From positions 1 through 64,000 of the forward strand of contig NZ_JAGQCU010000001.1 of the NCBI RefSeq assembly GCF_024346355.1: a stretch of 64,000 nt of DNA. Reading direction: 5' to 3'. Source of the stretch: Cyanobium sp. ATX 6A2. Lineage in GTDB: Bacteria > Cyanobacteriota > Cyanobacteriia > PCC-6307 > Cyanobiaceae. A program made the position numbers and the translations under genes. Shown here piece after piece: positions 45,624 to 54,081 of this stretch (positions are counted from its first letter, which is position 1; each line of letters begins with the position of its first letter). Below the pieces are notes generated by a model, which was given only the letters and a program-made list of their open reading frames with translations, made no database searches and was not told where the DNA came from.

Positions 45624-46883
45624 ATGAGCCAGCTCCTCACCGCCACACCCACCGACCTGGCCGCTGACGGTGCCCGCCTGGCCCGCAGCCTCGAGGAGCT
45701 CGGACAGATCGGCCGCCTGCCCTCCGGAGCCGTGCGGCGGCTGGCCTTCAGCGAGGAGGACCGGGCTGCCCGTGCCCTGGTGCATGGCTGGATGGAGGAG
45801 GCGGGCATGGCGGTGCGCGTCGACGCCGCCGGCAACCTGATCGGTCGCTACGACGGGCTCCGCCCCGGGGCCCCGGTGATGGCCACCGGATCGCACATCG
45901 ACACGGTGCCGGAGGGGGGGCTCTATGACGGTGCCCTTGGCGTGCTGGGCGGTATCGAGGTGGTGCGGGTGCTGGCCGAACACCAGCTGCGCCTGCAGCA
46001 CCCCATTGAGGTGATCGCCTTCGCCGACGAGGAGAGCACCATGGTGGGCTGCAAGTCGATGGTGGGGCACGCCTCCGAGGATCCCGACAGCTACGCCACA
46101 GCCCTGGGGGTGCCGATCCAGGAGGGGCTGGCCAGCATCGGCGGCGACTGGCAGCAGCGCCCCGGCGCCCGCCGCAGCCGCCAGGAGATTGCCGCCTTCC
46201 TGGAGCTGCATGTGGAGCAGGGCGGCGTGCTGGAGGCGGTGGGCAAGCAGATCGGCGTGGTGGAGGGGGTGGTGGGTCAGCAGCGCTACATCATCCGCGT
46301 CAGCGGCCAGGCCAACCACGCCGGCACCACGCCGATGGAGATGCGCCGCGACGCCCTCACCACCGCCGCCCAGATCATCCTGGCGATCGAGGACATGGCC
46401 CTGCACTACCCCGGCGATCCGGTGGCCACGGTGGGCAAGCTCACGGTGTGGCCCAACGCGGCCAACATCGTGCCCGGCCAGGTGGAGTTCAGCCTCGACA
46501 TGCGCGATCTCTCCCATGACGTGATCGACCACATGAAGGCCCAGCTGGAGCGCCGCATCGAGACGATCGCCGTGGCCCGACGCACGCGCATCGCCATGAC
46601 GCCCCAGTTCGTGGTGGATCCCAGCCCAGCCGATCCGATGGTGCAGGAGGTGATCAGTGAGACCTGCGCCGACCTCGGCCTCAGCTACACCCACCTGCCC
46701 AGCCGCGCCAGCCACGACGCCCAGGAACTGGGGCGGCTCACGGCCATGGGCATGATCTTCGTGCCCAGCCGCGACGGCGTGTCGCACTCCGCCGATGAGT
46801 TCACCTCGCCCCAGCAGTGCGAGCAGGGTGTGAACGTACTGCTGCACAGCCTGATCCGCCTCGATGCCAGCCTCTCGGGCTGA
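45624..46883 (+). CDS. Zn-dependent N-carbamoyl-amino-acid / allantoate amidohydrolase
   Basis: The 419-residue protein is an M20-like hydantoinase/carbamoylase. Metal ligands are visible in GSHIDTVPEGGLYDGALG (H91, D102), FADEESTMVGCKSMVG (E136/E137), LELHVEQGGVLE (His) and HSADEF (C-terminal His). A dimerisation domain (GQANHAGTTPMEMRRDAL) interrupts the catalytic one. Members cleave N-carbamoyl-L-amino acids, allantoate or ureidoglycine-type compounds, releasing CO2 and ammonia. A longer upstream frame exists but homology begins after ATG 45624. It precedes the GMC gene by 13 bases. Confidence 0.9.
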   Translation: MSQLLTATPTDLAADGARLARSLEELGQIGRLPSGAVRRLAFSEEDRAARALVHGWMEEAGMAVRVDAAGNLIGRYDGLRPGAPVMATGSHIDTVPEGGLYDGALGVLGGIEVVRVLAEHQLRLQHPIEVIAFADEESTMVGCKSMVGHASEDPDSYATALGVPIQEGLASIGGDWQQRPGARRSRQEIAAFLELHVEQGGVLEAVGKQIGVVEGVVGQQRYIIRVSGQANHAGTTPMEMRRDALTTAAQIILAIEDMALHYPGDPVATVGKLTVWPNAANIVPGQVEFSLDMRDLSHDVIDHMKAQLERRIETIAVARRTRIAMTPQFVVDPSPADPMVQEVISETCADLGLSYTHLPSRASHDAQELGRLTAMGMIFVPSRDGVSHSADEFTSPQQCEQGVNVLLHSLIRLDASLSG

Positions 46884-46896
46884 TCCCTCGCCAGCC

Positions 46897-48612
46897 ATGG
46901 CCCCAGATTCAGCCGCGGCACAGGGCCCCGCTCCCGACGCCATCGTGGTGGGTTCCGGCGCCACCGGCGGAGTGGCGGCGATGGTGCTGGCCGAAGCCGG
47001 GCTGCGGGTGCTGGTGCTGGAGGCTGGTCCGCAGCTCCAGCCGGCCCAGGCCTATGGCGGCGAACCTCTGAACAGCCTGCGCCGCGTCGCCAACCTCGCC
47101 AGCGGCAAACAGCGCCTGCAACGCCACCATCCCGGCTTCTGGAAGCAGAACCCCGATCTGTTCGTCGATGAGCGCCGCAACCCCTACAGCACGCCGGCGG
47201 ATCAGCCCTTCCTGTGGACCCGGGGCCGCCAGGTGGGCGGCCGCAGCCTCACCTGGGGCGGCATCACCCTGCGGCTGAGCGACTACGAATTCAAGGCCGG
47301 CGAGCGCGATGGTCGCAGCCCCAGCTGGCCGATCAACAGCGCCGATCTGGCCCCCTTCTACGACCGGCTGGAGCCGTTGCTGGGGGTGCACGGCCAGGCC
47401 GATGGCCTGCCCCAGCTCCCGGATGGCCGCTACGCCCCGCCGCTGCCCTTCACCCCCGCGGAGCTCCAGCTGGCCCAAGCGGTGCGCGAGCGCCTGGGCC
47501 TGCCCTTCATCCACTCCCGCGGCGTGCGTCTGCACGACGGCCTGCCCAAGCCCCACGGGCGGCGGTGGCCACGCTCCGCCAGCCCCGGCAGCACCCTGAC
47601 CCGGGCTCTGGCCACGGGCCGCACCCAGCTGCGCAGTGAGGTGGTGGTGAGCCACGTGCTGCTCCACCCCGATCAGCGCCGGGTGCGTGGAGTGGAGGTG
47701 GTGGACGCGCGCAGCGGTGCGCGGGAGGTGCTGGAGGCCCCGCTGGTGGTGCTCTGCGCCTCCACGATCGAAAGCCTGCGCATCCTGCTGCACTCGGCCG
47801 AGAGCGAGCGCCGGGGGGGGCTGGTGGATCCCTCGGGATGCCTGGGCCGCTACCTGATGGATCACATCTCCACCAGCCGCTTCTTCTCCCTGAGCGATGT
47901 GCGGCCCCCGGACCAGCCCGCGGAGCTCTCGGGCGCCGGCAGCTGCTTCATCCCCAACACCTGCAATCTGGATGAGCCCGGCGGCGCCGGATTCCAGCGT
48001 GGCTACGGAATCTGGAGCGCGGTGCAGCGCTTCGATCCGCCCCGGCTGCTGCGCCGCCGGCCCGGCGAGGCCTGCGGCTTCCTGATCGGCCATGGCGAGG
48101 TGCTGCCCCACCCCGACAACCGGGTGACCCTCGAGCGTGAGCGCCGGGATGCCTGGGGGTTGCCCATCCCCCACATCGCCATGGCCTGGGGCGAGAACGA
48201 GCGCGCCATGGTGCGGCACATGCAGGAGCGCATGGCGGTGGTGGTGGCGGCGGCGGGAGGCACGATCCGGCCGATCGAGGACCTGTTTGTGCTGCCGTTG
48301 CTGGAGCCCTGGATCCGCTCCAGCCACGCGATGAGTGCCGCAGCGCCACCACCGGGGTATTACATCCACGAACTGGGGGGAGCCCGCATGGCCACCACCC
48401 CCGAGCAGGGGGTGCTGAACCCCTGGAATCAGTGCTGGCAGGCTCCCAACCTGCTGGTGGTGGACGGGGCCTGCTGGCCCAGTGCCGGCTGGCAGAGCCC
48501 CACGCTCACGTCAATGGCGATCACCTGGCGGGCCTGCGCGGGGGCGGCCGAGCGGCTGCGGCGTGGCAATGGCCTCAGCACGGCGCAGCCGGCGGGCGTC
48601 AGCGCTCCCTGA
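46897..48612 (+). CDS. GMC-family FAD-dependent oxidoreductase
   Basis: The product has 571 residues. N-terminal FAD fold AIVVGSGATGGVAAMVLAEAG, then E-A-G-P, FLWTRGRQVGGRSLTWGGITLR (the GMC 'G-G-x-S-x-x-W-G' motif), and a C-terminal GMC block HELGGARMATTPEQGVLNPW...LLVVDGACWPSAGWQSPTLTSMAI with an H-E-x-G-G-x-R catalytic start. GMC enzymes oxidise alcohols or sugars. The substrate is unknown. The 13-base spacing to the carbamoylase suggests one transcript, and a terminator follows at 48712. Confidence 0.88.
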   Translation: MAPDSAAAQGPAPDAIVVGSGATGGVAAMVLAEAGLRVLVLEAGPQLQPAQAYGGEPLNSLRRVANLASGKQRLQRHHPGFWKQNPDLFVDERRNPYSTPADQPFLWTRGRQVGGRSLTWGGITLRLSDYEFKAGERDGRSPSWPINSADLAPFYDRLEPLLGVHGQADGLPQLPDGRYAPPLPFTPAELQLAQAVRERLGLPFIHSRGVRLHDGLPKPHGRRWPRSASPGSTLTRALATGRTQLRSEVVVSHVLLHPDQRRVRGVEVVDARSGAREVLEAPLVVLCASTIESLRILLHSAESERRGGLVDPSGCLGRYLMDHISTSRFFSLSDVRPPDQPAELSGAGSCFIPNTCNLDEPGGAGFQRGYGIWSAVQRFDPPRLLRRRPGEACGFLIGHGEVLPHPDNRVTLERERRDAWGLPIPHIAMAWGENERAMVRHMQERMAVVVAAAGGTIRPIEDLFVLPLLEPWIRSSHAMSAAAPPPGYYIHELGGARMATTPEQGVLNPWNQCWQAPNLLVVDGACWPSAGWQSPTLTSMAITWRACAGAAERLRRGNGLSTAQPAGVSAP

Positions 48613-48711
48613 CGCCAGCACCGATCCGGTGTCGGAGGCCACAAACCCACCCGGAGGTGCTGCGCACAATGGCGAGGCGACCTGTAACCGGGTCGGGCAA
48701 GGGAGAACACG

Positions 48712-48739
48712 AGCGGGGGATGGCTCCCCCGCTTTTTTC
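48712..48739 (+). terminator. Intrinsic terminator
   Basis: AGCGGGGGA pairs with TCCCCCGCT over a four-base loop and is followed by a run of T. It lies about 100 bases past the GMC stop and ends the 45.6-48.6 kb transcript. Confidence 0.9.
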
Positions 48740-48761
48740 TTGCTCAGCGCAGGCCATCTCC

Positions 48762-48971
48762 TTAACGCAGGAAGAGGCCATTGAGGTAGTGCTGCTGCAC
48801 GCAGGCGTCCTTGCAGCCGTGCTGGAACAGAAAACCGGCCAACGCTGAGGTGATCAGGCGGTACTGATCCCACTGGGGATGCTGCTCGATGAACTGGCGC
48901 ATGCCGTCAAACAGCACCTCCGGCACCTCGGCCTCAAGGCTGATGGCCGCATCGCTGGGGTCCTGTGGCAT
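48762..48971 (-). CDS. DUF2811 family small protein
   Basis: The product has 69 residues from ATG 48971. The core ISLEAEVPEVLFDGMRQFIEQHPQWDQYRLITSALAGFLFQHG matches DUF2811, a short helical cyanobacterial family with a ribbon-helix-helix-like look ('LEAEIPExLxxxMxxFLxxHPxWDQxR'). The end ACVQQHYLNGLFLR is also conserved. It may bind DNA, but that is not shown. A longer frame to 49028 is less likely. Confidence 0.8.
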   Translation of the reverse strand: MPQDPSDAAISLEAEVPEVLFDGMRQFIEQHPQWDQYRLITSALAGFLFQHGCKDACVQQHYLNGLFLR

Positions 48972-49434
48972 GGCACTCCGTACTGCTCGGTAGCCCCCAC
49001 TACGCCACAGCGTTGGGGGTGGCGTCAAAGCGACCCGCCGCCGGCGGAATCACCCCGGCCATCGCTGAGACTGCTTCCAGCCACTGGGTTCCGGGGAAGG
49101 GCGGCAGCGAGCCGATGGGCGCCAAAGGCGAGGCGTGGGGCTGTCAAGACGACGAGGGCCAGCTGAACACTTTCCCCAGACAGCACGGCGGCGCCAGCTG
49201 GAGCTGACGCCAGGCTGTGGAAAACCATGGACAGATCCGGGGAAAACCTCGGCCCCATGGGGAATCGGCGCAGCGATCAGCAAACCTGATCACAGCCAAA
49301 TCCGCAGCGTCGCAGTCGCCACAAGACAGGAGGCGAGACCCCGGCGCCGTGTCCCGGCCCAGCGGCCAGGTCGCCCCTGGAAGCAGCGTTCGCTGGGCGC
49401 TGCAAAAGCACAACGCCCAGGCGAGGATGGGGGG
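48972..49434. other. Intergenic region with DnaA-box-like motifs
   Basis: About 460 bases between divergent genes. No convincing reading frame. It holds TGTGGAAAA (49216-49224; TTTTCCACA on the other strand, the cyanobacterial DnaA-box form), plus near matches GGGGAAAA (49239-49246) and TTTCCCCA (49171-49178). Otherwise unremarkable. Confidence 0.4.
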
Positions 49435-50097
49435 ATGGCCCTACGCCTTCCCCCCTTCCAGCCCCTGCCACCGCCGCCGCCACCGGAAGGCCAGCCCCTG
49501 CTGGAGGTGTCGATCGCCCAGCTGCAGCCCACCCAACTGTGCGTGGGCCTGGCGGAAGTGCGCAGCCGGCAGGCGGATTTCCGCATCGAAAACAACCGGG
49601 AACGGCGCGACTATCTGGGCAGCAAACCCGTGCCCCTGGTGCGCAGCGCCGACGGCGCCCTGTGGATGGTGGACCGCCATCACCGGCTGCGGGCCCTGAT
49701 GGAGCTGATGCCCCAGGCCACGGCCTTCGGCTACATCGCCCTCCAGCTCGACAGCGACGACCGCAGCACCGTGCTGGCTGAGCTGCAGCGTCGCGGCTGG
49801 CTGTACCTCTACGACGGCCGCGGCCTGGGGCCCCTCCATCCCCATGTGCTGCCCGCCACTCTGCTCGGGCTGCAGGACGACCCCTACCGCAGCCTGGTGT
49901 GGAAGCTCAAGCGGGAGGGGGTGGTGCAGCCGGCACCGCTGATTCCCTTCCACGAATTCCGCTGGGGCGCCTGGCTGCGGCGGCGCCCCCTGCCGCCCTT
50001 CAGCTCCGCCCGTCTGGAGCCGGCGCTGCCCTCGGCCCGGGCCCTGGCGCGATCCACCGCGGCCTCCCACCTGGCCGGCTGGACCGGCCTGCGCTGA
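49435..50097 (+). CDS. ParB-like nuclease-fold protein (ParBc_2)
   Basis: The product has 220 residues from ATG 49435. The core VSIAQLQPTQLCVGLAEVRSR, KPVPLVRSADGALWMVDRHHRLRAL matches the ParBc_2 type ('P-x-x-x-L-x-P-T-Q-x-x-V-G...(I/V)-D-(R/H)-H-H-x-x-R-A-L'). This family shares the ParB/sulfiredoxin fold but lacks the HTH DNA-binding domain of real ParB. Role unknown. Upstream frame extension has no homology and is excluded. Confidence 0.75.
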   Translation: MALRLPPFQPLPPPPPPEGQPLLEVSIAQLQPTQLCVGLAEVRSRQADFRIENNRERRDYLGSKPVPLVRSADGALWMVDRHHRLRALMELMPQATAFGYIALQLDSDDRSTVLAELQRRGWLYLYDGRGLGPLHPHVLPATLLGLQDDPYRSLVWKLKREGVVQPAPLIPFHEFRWGAWLRRRPLPPFSSARLEPALPSARALARSTAASHLAGWTGLR

Positions 50098-50172
50098 ACC
50101 GGCTGGCCCTGAACCGCGCAGACAGCCGGCGGCGCTGCAGCCAAGCTGGGCCGACCTGAACGCCACCAGCGC

Positions 50173-52230
50173 TTGACCGCCTTCCTCGCCACCAACCCCC
50201 TGGCGCTGTTCGCCCTGCTGCTGGGGCTGAGCGTGGTGGTGCCGCCGCTGATCCGGCGGCTGGGGCTGCCCGATCTGGTGGGTCTGCTGGCGGCGGGCGT
50301 GCTCATCGGTCCGCATGGGCTGGGCTGGCTCAGCGCCGAGGGCGAGGTGGTGCGCCTGTTCTCCGACCTGGGCGTGGTGTACCTGCTGTTCATCGCCGGC
50401 CTGGAGATCGATCTGGCCGAATTCGCCCGCATCCGCCAGCGCTCGTTCCGCTTCGGGCTGCTCACCTTCCTGTTGCCCCTGCTCACCGGACTGCTGCTGG
50501 GACTGGGATTCGGCTATTCCCTGCTCAGCAGCGTGTTGCTGGGCTCGATCCTCTCCTCCCACACCCCGCTCGGCTACCCGATCGTGCGCAGTTACGGGGA
50601 GGTGCGCGATGAGTCGGTGGTGGTGGCCATCGGCGGCACGATCTTCACCGACCTCGCGGCTCTGGTGCTGCTGGCCCTGTGCATGGGGCTGCATCGGGGC
50701 GAGGCCTCGGCTCTGGAACTGGTGGCCCTGCCCCTGCGGGTGGGGCTGTTCGGAGCCCTGGTGCTGGTGCTGATCCGTCGCCTGGGCCGACCCCTGGTGC
50801 GGCGCAGCGTCAACAACGACACCCAGCTGTTCGTGGTGGTGCTGATGGCCCTGTTCCTGGCCTCCCTGGGCGCCGAGCTGGCCGGGGTGGAGAAGATCGT
50901 GGGCGCCTTTCTGGCGGGCCTGGCGGTGAACGGCGTGCTGCCCGAAGGCCGGGTCAAGGAGCAGGTGATCTTCGTGGGCGCGGCCCTGTTCATCCCGATC
51001 TTCTTCATCAGCCTCGGCCTGCTCCTGAATCTGCCCGCCTTCGCCAGCACCCTGTTCAGTTCGCCGTTCGCCCTGCTGCTGATCACCGGACTGGTGGGTG
51101 CCAAAGGCCTGGCCTCCTGGTGGGCGGGACGGCTCTACGGCTACAGCGCCCCCCAGGTGCTCACCCTCTGGTCGCTGTCGATTCCCCAGGTGGCGGCCAC
51201 CCTGGCGGCCACGTTCGTGGGCTATCGAGCCGGCCTGCTGGATGAAATGGTGCTCAACAGCGTGCTGGCGCTGATGGTGGTCACCGCCACCCTGGGGCCC
51301 TACCTCACCGCCGTGGCGATGCCGCGGCTGGGGCGGGCCAAGGCCGCCGGCCTCAACGCGTCGGCCAGCGGCCAGCGGGCCCTGGCCCGCCGGGCCCTGC
51401 GGGTGCTGGTGCCGGTGTCCAATCCCGACACCGAAGCCCCCCTGCTGCAGCTGGCCCATCTGCTGATGGGCGGTGAGGCCGACCAACCCGGCGAGCTTCT
51501 GCCCCTGGCGGTGGTCTCCACCCGCCAGGGCCAGGGCGGGGGCCCGAGCCTGCCCGCCCTGGCCAGCGCCATGGTCCAGGCCCGGAGCCTGTTGCAACGG
51601 GCCGAAGCGATTTCCAAGCCCTGGCAGGTGCCCTGCCGCAGCCTGCTGCGGGTGGATCAAGACCTGGCCGGCGGCATCGCCCTGGTGGCCGTGGAGCAGG
51701 CCAGCGACCTGGTGCTGATGGGACTCACCCCGCCCAGCCCCCTGGGGCGGTGGCTGTTCGGCGATCTCGTGGATGCCACCTGCCGCCAGGCCCCCTGTCC
51801 GGTGGTGGTGGCCCACCTGCCCCGCCCGCCCGAGGAGCTGCGTCGCCTGCTGGTGCCGATCAAGGACCTCACGGCCGGCGCCATGGAGCAGTTCCAGCTG
51901 GCCCAGCGCCTGGCCCTGGCCCTCGGGGGCGAGATCACCCTGCTCCACCTGCACGATCCGCGGCTGAGCCGGGTGGAGCGCCAGGCGCTGGTGGCGGAGC
52001 TGCAGCAGTGGCAGCCCAGTGCCACGGCCGTGCCCCTGCAGGTGGTGCTGCAGAGCCACCAGGGGGTGGAGAGCGCGATCCTGGCCGCCAGCCACAACCA
52101 CGACCTGGTGATCCTGCGCTCCCAGCGGCGGCTGGTGGCGGGCCTGCCGATTCCCGCCAGTGATCTCACCAGCCAGCTGCTGCGCAGGCTGACGGGGTCG
52201 GTGCTGGTGATCAGCGATCCCCTGCACTGA
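50173..52230 (+). CDS. CPA2-type cation:proton antiporter with USP-like C-terminus
   Basis: The 685-residue protein has a 12-helix exchanger domain (about 5-390) with LPDLVGLLAAGVLIGPHGLGWL, LLFIAGLEIDLAEF and GSILSSHTPLGYPIV in place of the usual C-D-P helix region. The C-terminal ~270 residues hold two universal-stress-like halves (ALRVLVPVSNP; RRLLVPIKDL...HDLVILRSQRRL). This layout resembles cyanobacterial NhaS3-type Na+/H+ antiporters. The start is TTG at 50173. The stop codon lies in a 13-bp tandem duplication. Confidence 0.85.
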   Translation: MTAFLATNPLALFALLLGLSVVVPPLIRRLGLPDLVGLLAAGVLIGPHGLGWLSAEGEVVRLFSDLGVVYLLFIAGLEIDLAEFARIRQRSFRFGLLTFLLPLLTGLLLGLGFGYSLLSSVLLGSILSSHTPLGYPIVRSYGEVRDESVVVAIGGTIFTDLAALVLLALCMGLHRGEASALELVALPLRVGLFGALVLVLIRRLGRPLVRRSVNNDTQLFVVVLMALFLASLGAELAGVEKIVGAFLAGLAVNGVLPEGRVKEQVIFVGAALFIPIFFISLGLLLNLPAFASTLFSSPFALLLITGLVGAKGLASWWAGRLYGYSAPQVLTLWSLSIPQVAATLAATFVGYRAGLLDEMVLNSVLALMVVTATLGPYLTAVAMPRLGRAKAAGLNASASGQRALARRALRVLVPVSNPDTEAPLLQLAHLLMGGEADQPGELLPLAVVSTRQGQGGGPSLPALASAMVQARSLLQRAEAISKPWQVPCRSLLRVDQDLAGGIALVAVEQASDLVLMGLTPPSPLGRWLFGDLVDATCRQAPCPVVVAHLPRPPEELRRLLVPIKDLTAGAMEQFQLAQRLALALGGEITLLHLHDPRLSRVERQALVAELQQWQPSATAVPLQVVLQSHQGVESAILAASHNHDLVILRSQRRLVAGLPIPASDLTSQLLRRLTGSVLVISDPLH

Positions 52231-52241
52231 TCCCCTGCACT
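52216..52241 (+). repeat. Perfect 13-bp tandem duplication at the antiporter stop
   Basis: GATCCCCTGCACT occurs twice in direct tandem (52216-52228, 52229-52241). The TGA stop of the antiporter spans the junction. Removing one copy would keep the frame open to a TGA at 52301-52303, overlapping the next gene's GTG by four bases. Confidence 0.9.
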
Positions 52242-52299
52242 GGGCGTGGCTGTCAAGCGTGGCCGGGTGGATTAAACCGGGTGTGTGGATGGAGCCGCG

Positions 52300-52746
52300 G
52301 TGACCTTTCAACTTCTGCTGGTGCCCACCGATGGCTCGGAGATCTCCGCCCGGGCGGTGCACCAGGCCGTGGATCTGGCCGCTGCCCTGGGGGCTCGGGT
52401 GCGCTTCCTCCACGTACAGAACAACTACCCGATCAGCCTGGTGGGGGTGGGAGAACTGGTGGAGGCCAGCACCATCGAGGCCCTGGTGGAGGCGGCCGGC
52501 AAGCGGGCCGAGGCGATCCTTCAGGAGGCCGTGGCCGTGGCCGACAAGGCCGGTGTGCTGGCCGAGCGGGCAGTGCTGATGAACCCGCTGCCGCACAAGG
52601 CGATTCTGGAAGAGGCCAGCGCCACCGGTGCCGACCTGATCGTGATGGGATCCCATGGCCGCCGTGGGTTGGAGGGCCTGCTGCTCGGCAGCGAAACCCA
52701 GCGGGTGCTGCTCGGCAGCAGCACTCCGGTGCTGGTGGTGCGCTGA
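52300..52746 (+). CDS. Universal stress protein (UspA family)
   Basis: About 148 residues from GTG 52300. The start FQLLLVPTDGSEISARAV and end GADLIVMGSHGRRGLEGLLLGSETQRVL match USP domains. The ATP-binding motif G-2x-G-9x-G-(S/T) appears in the end block as GRRGLEGLLLGSET in near-canonical form, so it probably binds ATP. GTG 52285 is an alternative start. It lies directly behind the antiporter and may modulate it. Confidence 0.88.
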   Translation: MTFQLLLVPTDGSEISARAVHQAVDLAAALGARVRFLHVQNNYPISLVGVGELVEASTIEALVEAAGKRAEAILQEAVAVADKAGVLAERAVLMNPLPHKAILEEASATGADLIVMGSHGRRGLEGLLLGSETQRVLLGSSTPVLVVR

Positions 52747-52764
52747 GGGAGCGGGGCAACTCCG

Positions 52765-53403
52765 GTGAGTGATCCAGCCCTCACGGCCTTCGGGTCCAGC
52801 TTCGGGGCCATCACCCTGGCGGAACTGGGCGACAAGACCTTCTTCATGGCGTTGATCCTGGCGGCACGCCACCAGCGGCGCTGGGTGTTCCTGGGCAGCT
52901 TCGCCGCCCTGGCCCTGGTCACCCTGCTGTCCCTGGGGGTGGGTTTCGGGCTGCGTGAACTGCTGCCCGAGCGCCTGCTGCCCTGGCTGGCTGCGCTGCT
53001 GTTCCTGGGCTTCGGCATCAAGCTGCTGCTGGAAGCCCGGGGCCTGTCACGCGATGCAGCTCAGGACGAAGCCGAGGAGGCCGAACAGGCCGTGAACGCG
53101 GCCGAGGGGCAGCGGCTGATCAGCCGTCCCCTGCCGGTGACGTGGGAAGCCTTCAGCCTGGTGTTTGTGGCCGAGATGGGCGATCGCACCCAGTTCGCCA
53201 CGATCGTGCTGGCGGCGGCCCCCACCTTCACCTTTTCCGGCCTGGTGGCCGGAGCCCTGGCCGGCCATGCCCTGGTCACCGCCCTGGCGGTGGGGTCGGG
53301 CCGCTGGATCGGCCAGCGGGTCGACGAACGCCTGCTGTACCGGCTCAGCGGCGGGCTGTTCCTGCTGTTCGGCCTGGCGGCCCTGGGGCAGGCCCTGGGC
53401 TGA
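52765..53403 (+). CDS. GDT1/TMEM165 (Mnx-type) cation exporter
   Basis: The 212-residue protein has six to seven helices and two copies of the family motif E-x-G-D-(K/R)-T: AELGDKTFFMALILA (about 19) and AEMGDRTQFATIVLA (about 138). The central loop is acidic. In cyanobacteria, Mnx exports Mn2+ from cytoplasm to thylakoid lumen, and relatives move Ca2+ or Mn2+ for H+. It may supply the water-splitting site. It starts 18 bases after usp. Confidence 0.92.
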   Translation: MSDPALTAFGSSFGAITLAELGDKTFFMALILAARHQRRWVFLGSFAALALVTLLSLGVGFGLRELLPERLLPWLAALLFLGFGIKLLLEARGLSRDAAQDEAEEAEQAVNAAEGQRLISRPLPVTWEAFSLVFVAEMGDRTQFATIVLAAAPTFTFSGLVAGALAGHALVTALAVGSGRWIGQRVDERLLYRLSGGLFLLFGLAALGQALG

Positions 53404-53436
53404 CCCCTACGCTGCCTGCGAGCTGCACAAGCGCCA

Positions 53437-54081
53437 GTGGTGGCCAAGGACGAAATCAGCAGAGCCGACGAGCTGCAGACCCTGGGCTGGGTACCGGAGG
53501 ACGTGCGTCGTTACGCCGAACTCTGGGACTACCGCCACCGCTGGGGGGCCATCAACCTCGAACCGGAGGACAGGGCCTTCCTGCGTAGAGCCGAGGCCGT
53601 TCTCCCCAAGCGCACCACTGGCAAGGGGTCGGTGAAGAAGACCCTGCCGGATAAATCCCACTACCGCTGGCTGGCCTTCCACCTCGAGGCGATGAACAGC
53701 AGCCCCCAGGAGCAGGGGCTGGCAGAGGGTGAGCGGGGAGCCTGGCCGATCCTGCTGGAGGAGGAGCTGCGGTTGCTCGAGGAGCTGAAGCCGGTGCTGG
53801 GCCTGCCCGACACCCTCAAGGCCCGGGACCTGCTGCCCCTGCGCGAGCAGTTGATCGCCGAAGCCGGGGCCGCTGCCCACCAGCTCGCCTTCGACTTCAA
53901 TGCAGCGCTGGAGGAGCTCAAGCAGCGTGAGCGCAGCAGCTGGAAACCGCTGCGCGGCGAGGGCAACAGCGACAGCACCTATCCCGTGCTCGACTCCGAG
54001 GCGGCAGCCCGCTTCCGCACCCGCGCGGGCGAAGTGCTGGGCGAGCGCATCCGCGCCACCTTCCCCTCCCTGCAGGGCTAA
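53437..54081 (+). CDS. Conserved hypothetical protein
   Basis: The product has 214 residues, starting GTG. It is soluble and largely helical: LGWVPEDVRRYAELWDYRHRWGAINLEPEDRAFLRRAEAVLP, then SHYRWLAFHLEAMNSS and a long acidic helical region (LLEEELRLLEELKPVLG). The Trp/Tyr-rich N-terminal 50 residues look like a distinct fold. Unknown family. It ends four bases inside the convergent transporter. Probably cotranscribed with the antiporter-usp-GDT1 run. Confidence 0.6.
   Translation: MVAKDEISRADELQTLGWVPEDVRRYAELWDYRHRWGAINLEPEDRAFLRRAEAVLPKRTTGKGSVKKTLPDKSHYRWLAFHLEAMNSSPQEQGLAEGERGAWPILLEEELRLLEELKPVLGLPDTLKARDLLPLREQLIAEAGAAAHQLAFDFNAALEELKQRERSSWKPLRGEGNSDSTYPVLDSEAAARFRTRAGEVLGERIRATFPSLQG

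Noticed and set aside
48972-49434. Replication origin
   Set aside because: Only one perfect DnaA box, no AT-rich unwinding region and no dnaA or dnaN nearby.
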